Shown here in pieces: positions 44,082 to 52,736 of a stretch of 64,000 bases of DNA (position 1 is the first letter of the stretch; each line of letters starts with the position of its first letter). The notes under the pieces were generated by a model, which was given only the letters and a program-made list of their open reading frames with translations, did no database searches and was not told the DNA's origin. The translations under genes were made by a program, and so were the position numbers. This DNA comes from DASPJR01 sp035628505. Its GTDB lineage: Bacteria > Planctomycetota > SZUA-567 > H5-PLA8. The stretch spans positions 1 through 64,000 of the forward strand of contig DASPJR010000232.1 in the NCBI GenBank assembly GCA_035628505.1, in the 5' to 3' direction.

Positions 44082-45458
44082 TTACTTTGCGGCGGGAGCC
44101 TTCGGTGCAGGCTTTGCCGGAGCAGCCGGCTTGGCCGGCGCAGCGGGTGCGCCGCCGGCTTTGGGATCAGCAGCCTTTGCGGGCGCGGCAGCCGCTGGAG
44201 CAGCATCAGCGGCCACGGCCACGCCAGCCTTCTTCAGCGCTTCTTCAGCTGGGCCTTTGAAATCGCTCTTCTTAAAGTTCTCAATGACGACTTTCCAGTG
44301 CCGGATGGCCTTCTCGCCAGCGTCGGATTCGATGTTCTTGAGCTTGTCGTAGCACAGGCCCGCGAAATAGTGCGCGGAAGCCACATAGTCATCGTTGTCG
44401 AAGAACTGTGCTATGATATGCAGGAAAGCCCAGCGCGCTTCGGCGTAAGCGTTGTTGGCCTGGATCGTCGCGCCTTTGCCCTCGAAGTCGACGGCCTGCG
44501 CCAGCCACGACTTGCCCAGCACCGTGTAGGCGCTCGGCAGCAGCGGCAGATGCTTGTCGCCTTCCTTCTTGAACTTGTCGACGATGGACTCGGCCTCGGC
44601 CTTGGCGCTGTTGTAATCCTTCATCGCGACCAGGGCCTTGAGCACGCCGTCAACGGCATCGGCCAGCAGTTCGGGATACTTCTGCGCCTTGAAGCGCGCG
44701 GCCAGCCACTTTTCCTTGGCGTCATTCCAGTTCTTGCTCGTTGCCGCGCGGCGTTCAGCAACGCGCGCCGCCGCGATGGCGACGTGAGCGCTGGCGCGAT
44801 CGCACTGCTCGCCGAATTCCTGAGCGATCTTGATGGTCTCGTCGCGGTAGGCCTTGATGCGCGCCTCCGCGTCCTTCAGCGCCGCTTCGGCCTCATCCAG
44901 ATTGCCCTGCTCGGCCAGGCAGATGGGAATCTTCACGACAATATCGAGCAGGAAGCGCGACTTCGGATTGGCTTCGAGCGCCTTCTTGAAATAGACGACA
45001 GGCGGCGCGTATTCGGTACCCGACTTCCCTTTGTAGCCCGCGAAGGCGCCGAATTCATAAAGAGCATTGGCGATGCCGTAATTGCAGTATTCGGCCGCCC
45101 ACTTCTGCTTGGTCATGTTCTCCAAAGCTTTGGTGAAATACATGGCGGCCAGCGTGTAGCGGCCTTCGTCGCGCTTCTCGATCGCAGCGGAATAATTGGC
45201 GTCCCTGTCGCCATACACGACGTCCTTGACGAAGCAGCTGGCCACCTTGATTTCGGCGCCTTTCTTGCCGATCACCTGGAGGTAATTGTCCTGGATGATC
45301 TTCGTTGGAGGCGCCGTTTTGCCGTCGTTGCGCAGGATCGCGTCGAATTCTTCTTCGGGCGCATTCGCGTCGGGTTTTGCTTCTCCCGCCAGCAACTGCG
45401 CGTTCAGCGCCGCGGAAGCCAGAAGCATCGCGAGTACCAGGATTCGAGTCGTGCTCAT
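44082..45458 (-). CDS. secreted TPR-like protein with Ala/Pro/Lys tail
   Basis: The 458-residue protein has a signal peptide (ILVLAMLLASAALNAQLLAGE). Helical repeats of TPR type follow (YTLAAMYFTKALENMTKQKWAAEYCNYG region, YFKKALEANPKSRFLLDIV, YVASAHYFAGLCYDKL). The tail is low-complexity Ala/Pro/Lys, probably extended. No catalytic motif is seen. It follows the 1258-residue protein by 90 nt, with a strong hairpin between. Confidence 0.8.
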   Translation of the reverse strand: MSTTRILVLAMLLASAALNAQLLAGEAKPDANAPEEEFDAILRNDGKTAPPTKIIQDNYLQVIGKKGAEIKVASCFVKDVVYGDRDANYSAAIEKRDEGRYTLAAMYFTKALENMTKQKWAAEYCNYGIANALYEFGAFAGYKGKSGTEYAPPVVYFKKALEANPKSRFLLDIVVKIPICLAEQGNLDEAEAALKDAEARIKAYRDETIKIAQEFGEQCDRASAHVAIAAARVAERRAATSKNWNDAKEKWLAARFKAQKYPELLADAVDGVLKALVAMKDYNSAKAEAESIVDKFKKEGDKHLPLLPSAYTVLGKSWLAQAVDFEGKGATIQANNAYAEARWAFLHIIAQFFDNDDYVASAHYFAGLCYDKLKNIESDAGEKAIRHWKVVIENFKKSDFKGPAEEALKKAGVAVAADAAPAAAAPAKAADPKAGGAPAAPAKPAAPAKPAPKAPAAK

Positions 45459-45510
45459 GTTATTCTCCTGTCTTTCTTAGTTCCTGACAGCGATTTGTGC
45501 CTGCGGCGCA

Positions 45511-45536
45511 GCGGACCGGGAATAGTCCCGGTCCGC
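45511..45536 (-). promoter_or_regulatory. intercistronic hairpin
   Basis: GCGGACCGGGA (45511-45521) pairs perfectly with TCCCGGTCCGC (45526-45536), an 11-bp stem with a 4-nt loop. There is no T-run on the minus strand, so it is not a standard terminator. It probably protects or processes the mRNA between the two TPR-protein genes. Confidence 0.6.
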
Positions 45537-45548
45537 GCGCGCCGGAGT

Positions 45549-48500
45549 TTACTTCGCGTCGGGCGCCTTTTCGGCCGGCTTTTCGGCGGCGGGTGCAGCC
45601 GGAGCCTTGTTCTCGCCAGCGGGTGCAGCGGGCGCGGCCGGAGCATCCGTCTTCGGCTCTTCCTTCTTGGGTTCTTCCTTCGCGTCTTCCGACTTCTCGG
45701 CCTTTTCGGCTTTTTCGTTCTCCGCCAGCGCGTCGAACACCTTCTTCAGGTTGCCCGGCATCTTGGCGCCGCCGTCGTAGCATTCCTTGAGGAAGGTCTT
45801 CATGTCCGGCCAGCGTTCTTTCACGCGCTTGGCATCGAAGCCGATGGTCAGCGCCAGGAACTCGGGATACTCTGCCGCTTCCGTCCACTTCTTCTGGATG
45901 GCATAGATTTCCGAGACGCGTTTGCTGGCGTCGAAGAAGACCATCGAATCCTGGTCGGGCGCCTCGATGCGGACCTTGTTCAAGCTGTTGAGGGCTTCCG
46001 CGTAATTGCCTAGGGAGATGGCGATTTCGGCTTTCAGCGTCAGCGTCTCCGGCGTTTCTCCCTTCATGGCGATAAGGATATCCAGCTGCTTGAAGGCCAT
46101 CTCCTTGTAGCGCTTGCCTTCGTCGGTGCGGTTTTCCTTGTCGTAATCCGTCGCGACCTTCATCGCCTTCTTAAAGAGCAGTTCGCGGGTGGCGAAGATC
46201 TTGCGGCGGAAGTCGATTTCGTCCTCGATGATGGCCAGCAGCGACTTGCCGCCTTCACCCAGCTTGGCGTCGAAGGTCTGGCAGTCAGGGTAGTTCTTCT
46301 TGATGGTCTCCAGCTGGATGCGCGCGCGCTCCATGTCCGAATTAAACTGGTCGAACTCCGGACGCCTGCTCTGTTCGGCGGCATTCACGCCCGCGGTGGT
46401 GTCGTACATGTAGTCCACGAGGATCTGGTGATCCTTGACGCAGCGGCTCATCTTGTTCAGTTCGCTGTACTTGATGAGCTGCTTCATCTTCGCGAACTTT
46501 TCCTGCCAGACCTTTTCGTCGTCCGGAATGCGCAGGTTCTTGCTTTCCGGATCGAACGTATCCAGCAGCTTCTTGCACATGTCGGCACACTTCTTGTCGC
46601 GGCGCGTCTTGTTGAAGAGGTAGACCAGCCGGCTGTAATCCTCCATCGTCGGCTGTTCGTCCTTGTCCTCCTCGATCATTTCAACGCGTTCGGCCTGCAG
46701 GTCGGCGACCTTGTTTTCGTACTTATCCATCATTTCGATGGTGATGCCCGGCTTGTTCTCTTTCACGAACTTCTCGACCTGGAATGCGGCGAGATTGTTG
46801 CGGCGGCTGAGGGCGTTGAGCATGTAGACGAAGGTCTTGTTCTCCTTCGGCTTGGCCTTGCGCCACAGCTTCATCGTCTTTTCCGCGCCCGAGAGGTACA
46901 CGTCCACGTCCGGCACAACCGTCGGCGGCGAGGCCAGCTCAATCTGCGCGCGGAACTTGTTGAGCAGCGCAACGTCGGCCGAGGATTTCGTGCCGACTAA
47001 ATCCGGATTCTGGTTCTCCCATTCGATGTACGCGTCGGCCGTCTTGACAACCTCCTGCCAGCGGCCGGCGCCGCTGTTAAGGGCGTTGCGGGCCAGCAGC
47101 ACGGCGCCTTCGAGCTTCTTGCGCCGGTCGATGTCTTCCTGCTCACCCTTAATCGACTTCACATCTTCGAAGTACTTGTCGAAGGCTTCATTGCCCTTCT
47201 TGGCGTACTCTTCACACTTGGCCTTGAACTCAGCCATGCGGCTCGGGAACTTGCCCGTTGCCCAGAGCGACTGCGCCATCACGTACGCGGTGCCGGCCTG
47301 GTACATGGCCATTTCATGTGGCATCGTGCCGGGCTTGACCTTGGCGAACTTGTCCGTCGCTGCCAGGTACTTTGCTTCGGCCTGCGCGTACATGTCTTCG
47401 GCGGCCTTGGGATCCTTCACGCCCTTGGCGCCGTCCATGATGCCGCGCGCCAGTTCCATCTCGGACTTGCCGAGCTGGTACTGCGGATCGCTGGCAAACT
47501 TGCTGTCGTCCTGGATGCCTTCCTGCACAATCACGCGGGGCTTGAGCTGCTTGTTCCAGCCGTCGGCGGCGTTCTTGTGCGTTTCGGCGTTTTTATCCAG
47601 CGCGAAGAGAATGTTCTTGCCACTCTTGGCCAGCAGCCCGTCGGCCTTGTCGAGCTCAGCGAGCAGTTCGGTCGCCGGCTTGGCAATCTTGCGCTGCTCG
47701 GGCTTGGTCAGATCGGGCATCCACTTCTTGCGGTTTTCAGGCAGGTACGAATCGCGCATGGCCTTGTAGGCGATCGCGGCTTCGTAATAGTGCCCCATCT
47801 TCAGGTAGCAGAGGGCCATTTCAAACCAGCCCTTGGGCTCGATGGAAAGCCGCGTGACCAGGTCCGTCTTCGGCTTGCGTGCTTCGCCGATCGCGCGGCG
47901 GTAGTAATCGACCGCGTCCTGGTACTGGCCGTACGCTTTGTCGAACTGCGCCTTGGCCTTCTCGTCTTTGGCCGAAGACAGTTCATCGTACTTCTTGTAC
48001 TCCTGCTGCCCCATCAGGAAGAAGCCGTTGGCTGCGTCGTACCACTCCGCGGCGCTCAACTTGGGGCGCGCGTTCGGCTTGTTCTTGCGCATGTCGTCGA
48101 GCACTTCGGCGATCGTGCGGCGGTATTCGTTGGCCCAGCGCGTCACGGCGCCGCCCTTGGTTTCTGCGGCGATCATCTCGCGCAGTTTCTTGACTGCCTT
48201 TTCGTACTCGGCGGCAGTCGCATCGGCCGGGAGGGTCAGCGCCTTGGCGTAATCGATCAGCAGGTCTTTGCCGGAATCCTTTTCGAACAGGAACCGCATC
48301 TCAGGCGTGACCAGCGATTCGACGATGATGGCTTCGACGTCCGAATACTTCTTGGCGCGCATCTTCATCTTCACGAGGTCGTGAAGGATGTTTTCTTTGA
48401 GGATCAGGATGGCCTTCTTCTGTGGCGCCGCCATTTCACCCGGGTCGATCAGCAGCGCTTCGTTCCACGCTTCCGCGGCCTGCTTTTCATCGGCAACAGA

Positions 48501-49325
48501 GGCATAGGTGCGGCCGAGCATGTAGTTGTACCAGGCGACGATGACCGGGAATTCCGAGAAGTACTCGGCTTCCGCGCGCGTCTTGATGAGCTTGGCCAAC
48601 TCGGTGCCGACTGTCTTCTTTGCCGCGTCGGCATCGTCGTAGCATTCCAGCTGCTCGACCTTGGTGGCAACATAGCGCTTGTCGGAGATCAACCAGTCGT
48701 CGAACGTCGCGGCCAGAGGCTTGAGGATGTCCGGCGGAATGGGCTTATCACCGGTAGTGTTCTCTTTTTCATTCCACACCTTATACTTTTCGAAGGCGGG
48801 TTTGAATTTCTCGAACTTTCCATCGGCAATGGTTTTGTAACCGGCGGCGATTTTTTCCATCGTCGCTGCGGCTTCCTGACGCAGCTTGCGGGCTTCGGCG
48901 GGGTTGCTCTTGTCCTTCTCCTGCGCGGCCTTCAGGATCGCAGTGGCGCGTTTGGAATCGATGGTCGAGGCTTCTTTTTCGGCAACTTCGTAATGCTTGA
49001 ACTTCTTGTCGCCGGCGAGAATTTCGCGGTACAGCACTTCGGCGTCGTCGAGAAGGTTCTTGCGCTTATCGGCGCTGGCGGTGAGCGCCTGACGCGTCTT
49101 TAGCGTGGCTTTGATCAGCTTGCCTTCGAGCTTGGAATTCGCGTCGGTCCTGGCCTCAAGCTGCGAAACCAGATGCTCGACCAGATCGTCCGTCTTAAAG
49201 CTGGGCTCGTCCCGTTCAATCAGCGCCTTGGCGAATTCGTAATCGAGTTCAGCCCGGGCTGAAAAAGCCGTGGTGGCGAGTGCCAGCACCAGAGGGATGC
49301 GGCACAACAGGGTGGTTGCTTTCAT
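45549..49325 (-). CDS. very large secreted TPR/helical-repeat protein
   Basis: The 1258-residue protein has a signal peptide (IPLVLALATTAFSARAELDY). Charged Lys/Glu-rich helical repeats follow with TPR features (GWFEMALCYLKMGHYYEAAIAY, AALLNKF-like VALLNKFRAQIELA, EIAISLGNYAEALNSL). The terminus is an Ala/Pro/Glu/Lys tail that mirrors the downstream protein. It probably scaffolds or tethers complexes in the periplasm. GGGAGG precedes ATG 49325, preferred over an alternative start at 49421. Confidence 0.85.
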   Translation of the reverse strand: MKATTLLCRIPLVLALATTAFSARAELDYEFAKALIERDEPSFKTDDLVEHLVSQLEARTDANSKLEGKLIKATLKTRQALTASADKRKNLLDDAEVLYREILAGDKKFKHYEVAEKEASTIDSKRATAILKAAQEKDKSNPAEARKLRQEAAATMEKIAAGYKTIADGKFEKFKPAFEKYKVWNEKENTTGDKPIPPDILKPLAATFDDWLISDKRYVATKVEQLECYDDADAAKKTVGTELAKLIKTRAEAEYFSEFPVIVAWYNYMLGRTYASVADEKQAAEAWNEALLIDPGEMAAPQKKAILILKENILHDLVKMKMRAKKYSDVEAIIVESLVTPEMRFLFEKDSGKDLLIDYAKALTLPADATAAEYEKAVKKLREMIAAETKGGAVTRWANEYRRTIAEVLDDMRKNKPNARPKLSAAEWYDAANGFFLMGQQEYKKYDELSSAKDEKAKAQFDKAYGQYQDAVDYYRRAIGEARKPKTDLVTRLSIEPKGWFEMALCYLKMGHYYEAAIAYKAMRDSYLPENRKKWMPDLTKPEQRKIAKPATELLAELDKADGLLAKSGKNILFALDKNAETHKNAADGWNKQLKPRVIVQEGIQDDSKFASDPQYQLGKSEMELARGIMDGAKGVKDPKAAEDMYAQAEAKYLAATDKFAKVKPGTMPHEMAMYQAGTAYVMAQSLWATGKFPSRMAEFKAKCEEYAKKGNEAFDKYFEDVKSIKGEQEDIDRRKKLEGAVLLARNALNSGAGRWQEVVKTADAYIEWENQNPDLVGTKSSADVALLNKFRAQIELASPPTVVPDVDVYLSGAEKTMKLWRKAKPKENKTFVYMLNALSRRNNLAAFQVEKFVKENKPGITIEMMDKYENKVADLQAERVEMIEEDKDEQPTMEDYSRLVYLFNKTRRDKKCADMCKKLLDTFDPESKNLRIPDDEKVWQEKFAKMKQLIKYSELNKMSRCVKDHQILVDYMYDTTAGVNAAEQSRRPEFDQFNSDMERARIQLETIKKNYPDCQTFDAKLGEGGKSLLAIIEDEIDFRRKIFATRELLFKKAMKVATDYDKENRTDEGKRYKEMAFKQLDILIAMKGETPETLTLKAEIAISLGNYAEALNSLNKVRIEAPDQDSMVFFDASKRVSEIYAIQKKWTEAAEYPEFLALTIGFDAKRVKERWPDMKTFLKECYDGGAKMPGNLKKVFDALAENEKAEKAEKSEDAKEEPKKEEPKTDAPAAPAAPAGENKAPAAPAAEKPAEKAPDAK

Positions 49326-49655
49326 GGGGATCCTCCCGCGAGCGCTGCGAGCGCCGGATACATGCTCCGCCCGTGTTAACGGATTGAGTCCGTCAAACTT
49401 GCGATTTTTTTCAAGGTGCACTGGTGCGGCCTCAGGTTGAATTCCAAGAGCAGCACCCTAAGGAAATCTGAGCTTTTGCTCAAGCGCAAAAAGCCTGGCT
49501 GAGCCGTTAATGTGTCCAGCCGGGCTATTACATTCCCGAAAAATGTTGCACATGGCGCAGCCCGCCTGCTGCTGACACCCTATTAAGGAGGGACTTGGGC
49601 AGCGTGAGGCTCCCAACAAACTCTTCTTAGTGTCTTCGAGTCTTTGTGTCTTGAA
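49326..49655. other. 330-bp intergenic region
   Basis: This spacer holds the upstream region of the 1258-residue protein gene and the 3' end of the next minus-strand gene. A GTCTTCGAGTCT motif at about 49631-49645 belongs to the GAGTC family seen elsewhere. No gene, RNA or clear terminator was found. A promoter for the minus-strand gene is expected here but no convincing pair stood out. Confidence 0.5.
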
Positions 49656-50681
49656 TCAGTTCGAACCCCGCTCGACCTTCACCGGCGCACCGTTTTTCGC
49701 GTGGCTGCGCCAGGCTGCTTCGGTGATCTCGATTACGCGCAGGCCGATCTCAGGCGGACAGCCGTTTTCACATTTGCCGAGAATTGCGCCGACAAAGTTC
49801 TTGTTCGGATCCATCCAATCTTCCGTGCGGCTGACCTCGTAGGCCGGTTTCTTGTAGCCTTCCTGCCAGATGATCTTGCCGTTGCGATTATAAACCGCGC
49901 CTTCGCTTCCAACGATCGTGAAGTCTTCGTGCCAGGCCGGAGCGTTCCCGATGATGGAAACCGTTCCGATCGCGCCGCTGGTGAACTTGACGTTGATCGC
50001 CGAATTGATGTCCACTTCGCCGCCAAAGAATTCCATGCGCGCGCTGACCTCCTCGGCCTGCAGCCCCGTCGTCCACATCAGCATGTCCATCAGGTGCGAA
50101 CCGCTGTCGTTGATCTGCCCGCCCCCGGAAAGCGCAATCTTCTGCCGCCAGGTGTTGCGCGTGGCTTTAAGCCATTCCTGCGCCTGGTAGGCCGCAACGA
50201 ATTCGACTTTGCCGATGCGTCCGGAATCGACCGCCTGCTTCAGGAAGCGATAGCCGCCCTGATAGTGGCGCTGATAGGAAATCGCGAGCACGCGCTTTGA
50301 CTTCTTCGCTCGGGCGCACAGGTCGCGCGCGTGCGCGGACGTGCAGGCCATGGGCTTTTCGCACAGCACGTGAAGCCCCTTTTCGAGCGCCGCGCAGATC
50401 TGTTCATAATGGACGGTATGGGGCGAGCCGATGATCACTGCATCGAGCTCGGCAGAGGACAGCATCTTCTCCCAGTCGCTGAACTCGGGAACCTTCGCCA
50501 GCTGCGGCTGCTTGGATTTCAGCATCGCAATCGCCGGTTCGACGGTATCCATGAGCGCGACGATCTGGCTCGGCGTTCCTTTCAGCCGGTCCACGTGCGA
50601 ATTCATGATGCCGCCGCAGCCGATGAAGCCGATACGGACCGGTCCCTTGTTTTCGCTGCGCTCGGAGTTTTTCCTGGACAT
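49656..50681 (-). CDS. Gfo/Idh/MocA-family oxidoreductase
   Basis: The 341-residue NAD(P)-dependent enzyme has GFIGCGGIMNSHVDRL, the signature HVLCEKPMACTSAHAR, and GGGQINDSGSHLMDMLMW carrying the catalytic-type His. It is a distinct paralogue of the gene at 33062. GGAGGCACTC precedes the ATG. It lies downstream of the 90-nt palindrome that ends the MoxR operon. Confidence 0.92.
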   Translation of the reverse strand: MSRKNSERSENKGPVRIGFIGCGGIMNSHVDRLKGTPSQIVALMDTVEPAIAMLKSKQPQLAKVPEFSDWEKMLSSAELDAVIIGSPHTVHYEQICAALEKGLHVLCEKPMACTSAHARDLCARAKKSKRVLAISYQRHYQGGYRFLKQAVDSGRIGKVEFVAAYQAQEWLKATRNTWRQKIALSGGGQINDSGSHLMDMLMWTTGLQAEEVSARMEFFGGEVDINSAINVKFTSGAIGTVSIIGNAPAWHEDFTIVGSEGAVYNRNGKIIWQEGYKKPAYEVSRTEDWMDPNKNFVGAILGKCENGCPPEIGLRVIEITEAAWRSHAKNGAPVKVERGSN

Positions 50682-50750
50682 GAGTGCCTCCTGAGATGCC
50701 GGACGCGACGATTAGACGGAAGGTGCTGCGAATGAGCAAGTGAAAGTGGA

Positions 50751-50840
50751 GTGATGCATGATGCATAATACTTAAAAAGAAACGGAGCGCGCTGATCAGC
50801 ACGCTCCGTCGCCGTTCATGCATTATGCATCATGCATCAC
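50751..50840 (-). terminator. 90-nt nested double palindrome closing the MoxR operon
   Basis: A perfect 19-bp inverted repeat (50751-50769 and 50822-50840, built from two ATGCAT units) flanks a second hairpin. In that hairpin ACGGAGCG (50782-50789) pairs with CGCTCCGT (50802-50809) around the palindrome GCTGATCAGC. On the minus strand the inner hairpin is followed by TTCTTTTTAAG, so it should terminate the operon. The outer repeat overlaps the stop codon of the gene ending at 50837. Confidence 0.8.
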
Positions 50841-52642
50841 TGCTGTTTCAGCTTCTGAATTTCCTCGAGCAGGATGCGGACCTTGGCCTTCAGCTCTTCC
50901 TGGTTTTCCTTCTGCTGAACAATGAGCTGGTAGAGGCGTTCGACTTCCGCCTGCAGTTCCAGCGCTTTGTCTTCGCGCGAGATCACCGTCAACTTCACGT
51001 CGCCGCTGCGCGGGTAGTACTTCGCGTTCGGATCCGGCGGCGCGTCGCCGGCGCGGCGCGTGCGGCCCTGCGGCATGTTGTCGTTGCCGGCGCATTCGTC
51101 GTCGGCCTCAAGCCAGAAGACAACCTGGTCGCCCACCTTCAGGTTCAGCGCAGAGACATCCCACACGAACGGCGTGGGCGGAACGACTTTCGGCAGCGCG
51201 TCTTTTTCTTTCGGGAAGGGCCGCTCAATCCGCTTGAGCTCCACCGGCGCGTTCTCGTTGGCCAGCTGCGCCTCGGTCTGGATGCGGTAAACAATCCAGA
51301 GTGTGCGCAAGCCCCAGTCATCGCGCGCGGAGAACGAGACGTTGAGCTTGGCCATTGGCGTGATCGTCAGATCTTTACTCGGCTTAATCAGCCGGATGGC
51401 AGGCGGATTGTCCGGCCGCGCATCGATAGGGTATTCCACGGGCGGCTGGCTGTTCTTCAGGCCATCGGTATCCACCAGCGCGACGTGGAAGCTGCCGGAC
51501 TTATCGATGGGGAAACTGCTGAGCTCCCACCACTCGAGCGTCTTCTCGACTTTCTTCTCGCCTTCCCCCTCAATGCGTTTCTCGACACGCTTCTGCAGCG
51601 GGAAATTGCGGCCGTCGCTGCGCTCGATCGTGGCGCTCGCCAGCGGCTTGGTTGCGACAAATTTCACGCTCGCCGTCGATCCCACGAGAGCCGTCATGCC
51701 GCCGAACTTCTCGGCCGGCGGATCCTTTTCGCGGGTGTACTCCGGCAGCTTGTACGAGATGCAGTGCCCGCTGGCGGTGACGTCGACTTCCGGACGCGGC
51801 AGCACGCGCAGAAGGAAGGGCTCGCTCTTATAGTCGCCGATCCACACGACGACTTTCATGTCTTCGAGCGCCTTGGTCAGCGTGCCCTTGAACGTCGTTC
51901 CGCCGATCGGAGCCAGTTCGATGGGAACGACCGTTTCCTTGTTTACGGCCTGGAAGAAGAGCGTTCCCGGCTGATGCGGAATTTCACTGGTCTCATCGAC
52001 GATGACTTCGATCGGCACGTCTTCACCGCGGACGATATGCTGAGGCTGCTTGATTTCCTTTACGCGCGTCTTCGTCGGGAAACTCGCATTGGGGCTGATC
52101 AGGCGGACGCCAAGAGCCTGGAAATAGTCGGGGAAGCGGAAGACCAGGGCCATCTTGATGACCAGGATCATCGCCGCCGCCATGCCGAACTTCATCACCG
52201 TTTCGGTGTTAATGATCTTGAAGAAGTCGAGCGGCTCGGACATGCGCACGGTTTCGTCTTCAAGCGCAGACAGCAGCTCGGGCGAGCCCACGTATTTGCC
52301 GGCCTTGTCCTCGCGCGAAAGCTGCAGCGTCGAAATCAAGCGGCCGCGCAGATCGGCGTTGCGCGACTCGACACGCAGCGCGATTTCGTCATCGTCCTGA
52401 ATGCGCGCCAGCTCAAGGAGCAGATATTTCCACACGACGTAACCGATGACGCTCAGTCCCGTGCCGGCGAAAAGAAGGCGCGCCGGGTACGGCAGATCGA
52501 AGAGCCAGTCGATCAGGAAGTACGCGAGTACCGTCACGACCAGTGTGACCACGGTCCGGAAAAGTCCGGACAGGATCACAACCGTGCGCTCTTTGTTGCG
52601 CACTGCGGCGATTCGCGTCTGTAGTTCGGCGAGTGAAGCCAT
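50837..52642 (-). CDS. large membrane protein of the MoxR operon (DUF4175-like)
   Basis: The 601-residue protein has two or three N-terminal membrane helices (VVILSGLFRTVVTLVVTVLA, LLFAGTGLSVIGYVVW, FGMAAAMILVIKMALVF). Long extracytoplasmic beta-rich regions follow, with a C-terminal coiled coil (LELQAEVERLYQLIVQQKEN, LLEEIQKLKQQ). It resembles DUF4175-type proteins that accompany MoxR/DUF58/VWA genes. It is the last gene of the operon. Confidence 0.8.
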   Translation of the reverse strand: MASLAELQTRIAAVRNKERTVVILSGLFRTVVTLVVTVLAYFLIDWLFDLPYPARLLFAGTGLSVIGYVVWKYLLLELARIQDDDEIALRVESRNADLRGRLISTLQLSREDKAGKYVGSPELLSALEDETVRMSEPLDFFKIINTETVMKFGMAAAMILVIKMALVFRFPDYFQALGVRLISPNASFPTKTRVKEIKQPQHIVRGEDVPIEVIVDETSEIPHQPGTLFFQAVNKETVVPIELAPIGGTTFKGTLTKALEDMKVVVWIGDYKSEPFLLRVLPRPEVDVTASGHCISYKLPEYTREKDPPAEKFGGMTALVGSTASVKFVATKPLASATIERSDGRNFPLQKRVEKRIEGEGEKKVEKTLEWWELSSFPIDKSGSFHVALVDTDGLKNSQPPVEYPIDARPDNPPAIRLIKPSKDLTITPMAKLNVSFSARDDWGLRTLWIVYRIQTEAQLANENAPVELKRIERPFPKEKDALPKVVPPTPFVWDVSALNLKVGDQVVFWLEADDECAGNDNMPQGRTRRAGDAPPDPNAKYYPRSGDVKLTVISREDKALELQAEVERLYQLIVQQKENQEELKAKVRILLEEIQKLKQQ

Positions 52643-52650
52643 TTTCTCTC

Positions 52651-52733
52651 AGTCCTGAGTCTTGAGTCCCGAGTCTCTGCGTCTGGCGCGGAAGTTTTCG
52701 ACTCCCGACTCCAGACTCCTAGACTCTAAACTC
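52651..52733. repeat. GAGTC-heptad inverted repeat
   Basis: The spacer between two operon genes is filled by GAGTC-type heptads reading forward (52651-52677) and as GACTC in the second arm (52700-52733). The arms are imperfect inverted copies with a central loop of about 22 nt. Every unit holds a GANTC site. The transcript should fold into a long imperfect hairpin. Confidence 0.7.
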
Positions 52734-52736
52734 GTC

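Noticed and set aside
44298..46013. 571-codon frame across two TPR-protein genes
   Set aside because: Crosses a real gene boundary and an intercistronic hairpin; antisense composition only.
47316..49103. 595-codon + strand frame over the 1258-residue gene
   Set aside because: Shadow of the Lys/Glu-rich sense gene; no start site or domain.
49555..49575. possible sigma54 -24/-12 site (TGGCGC...TGC)
   Set aside because: The GG and GC elements are separated by the wrong distance.
50825..52624. 599-codon + strand frame over the DUF4175-like gene
   Set aside because: Antisense shadow that begins inside the nested palindrome.
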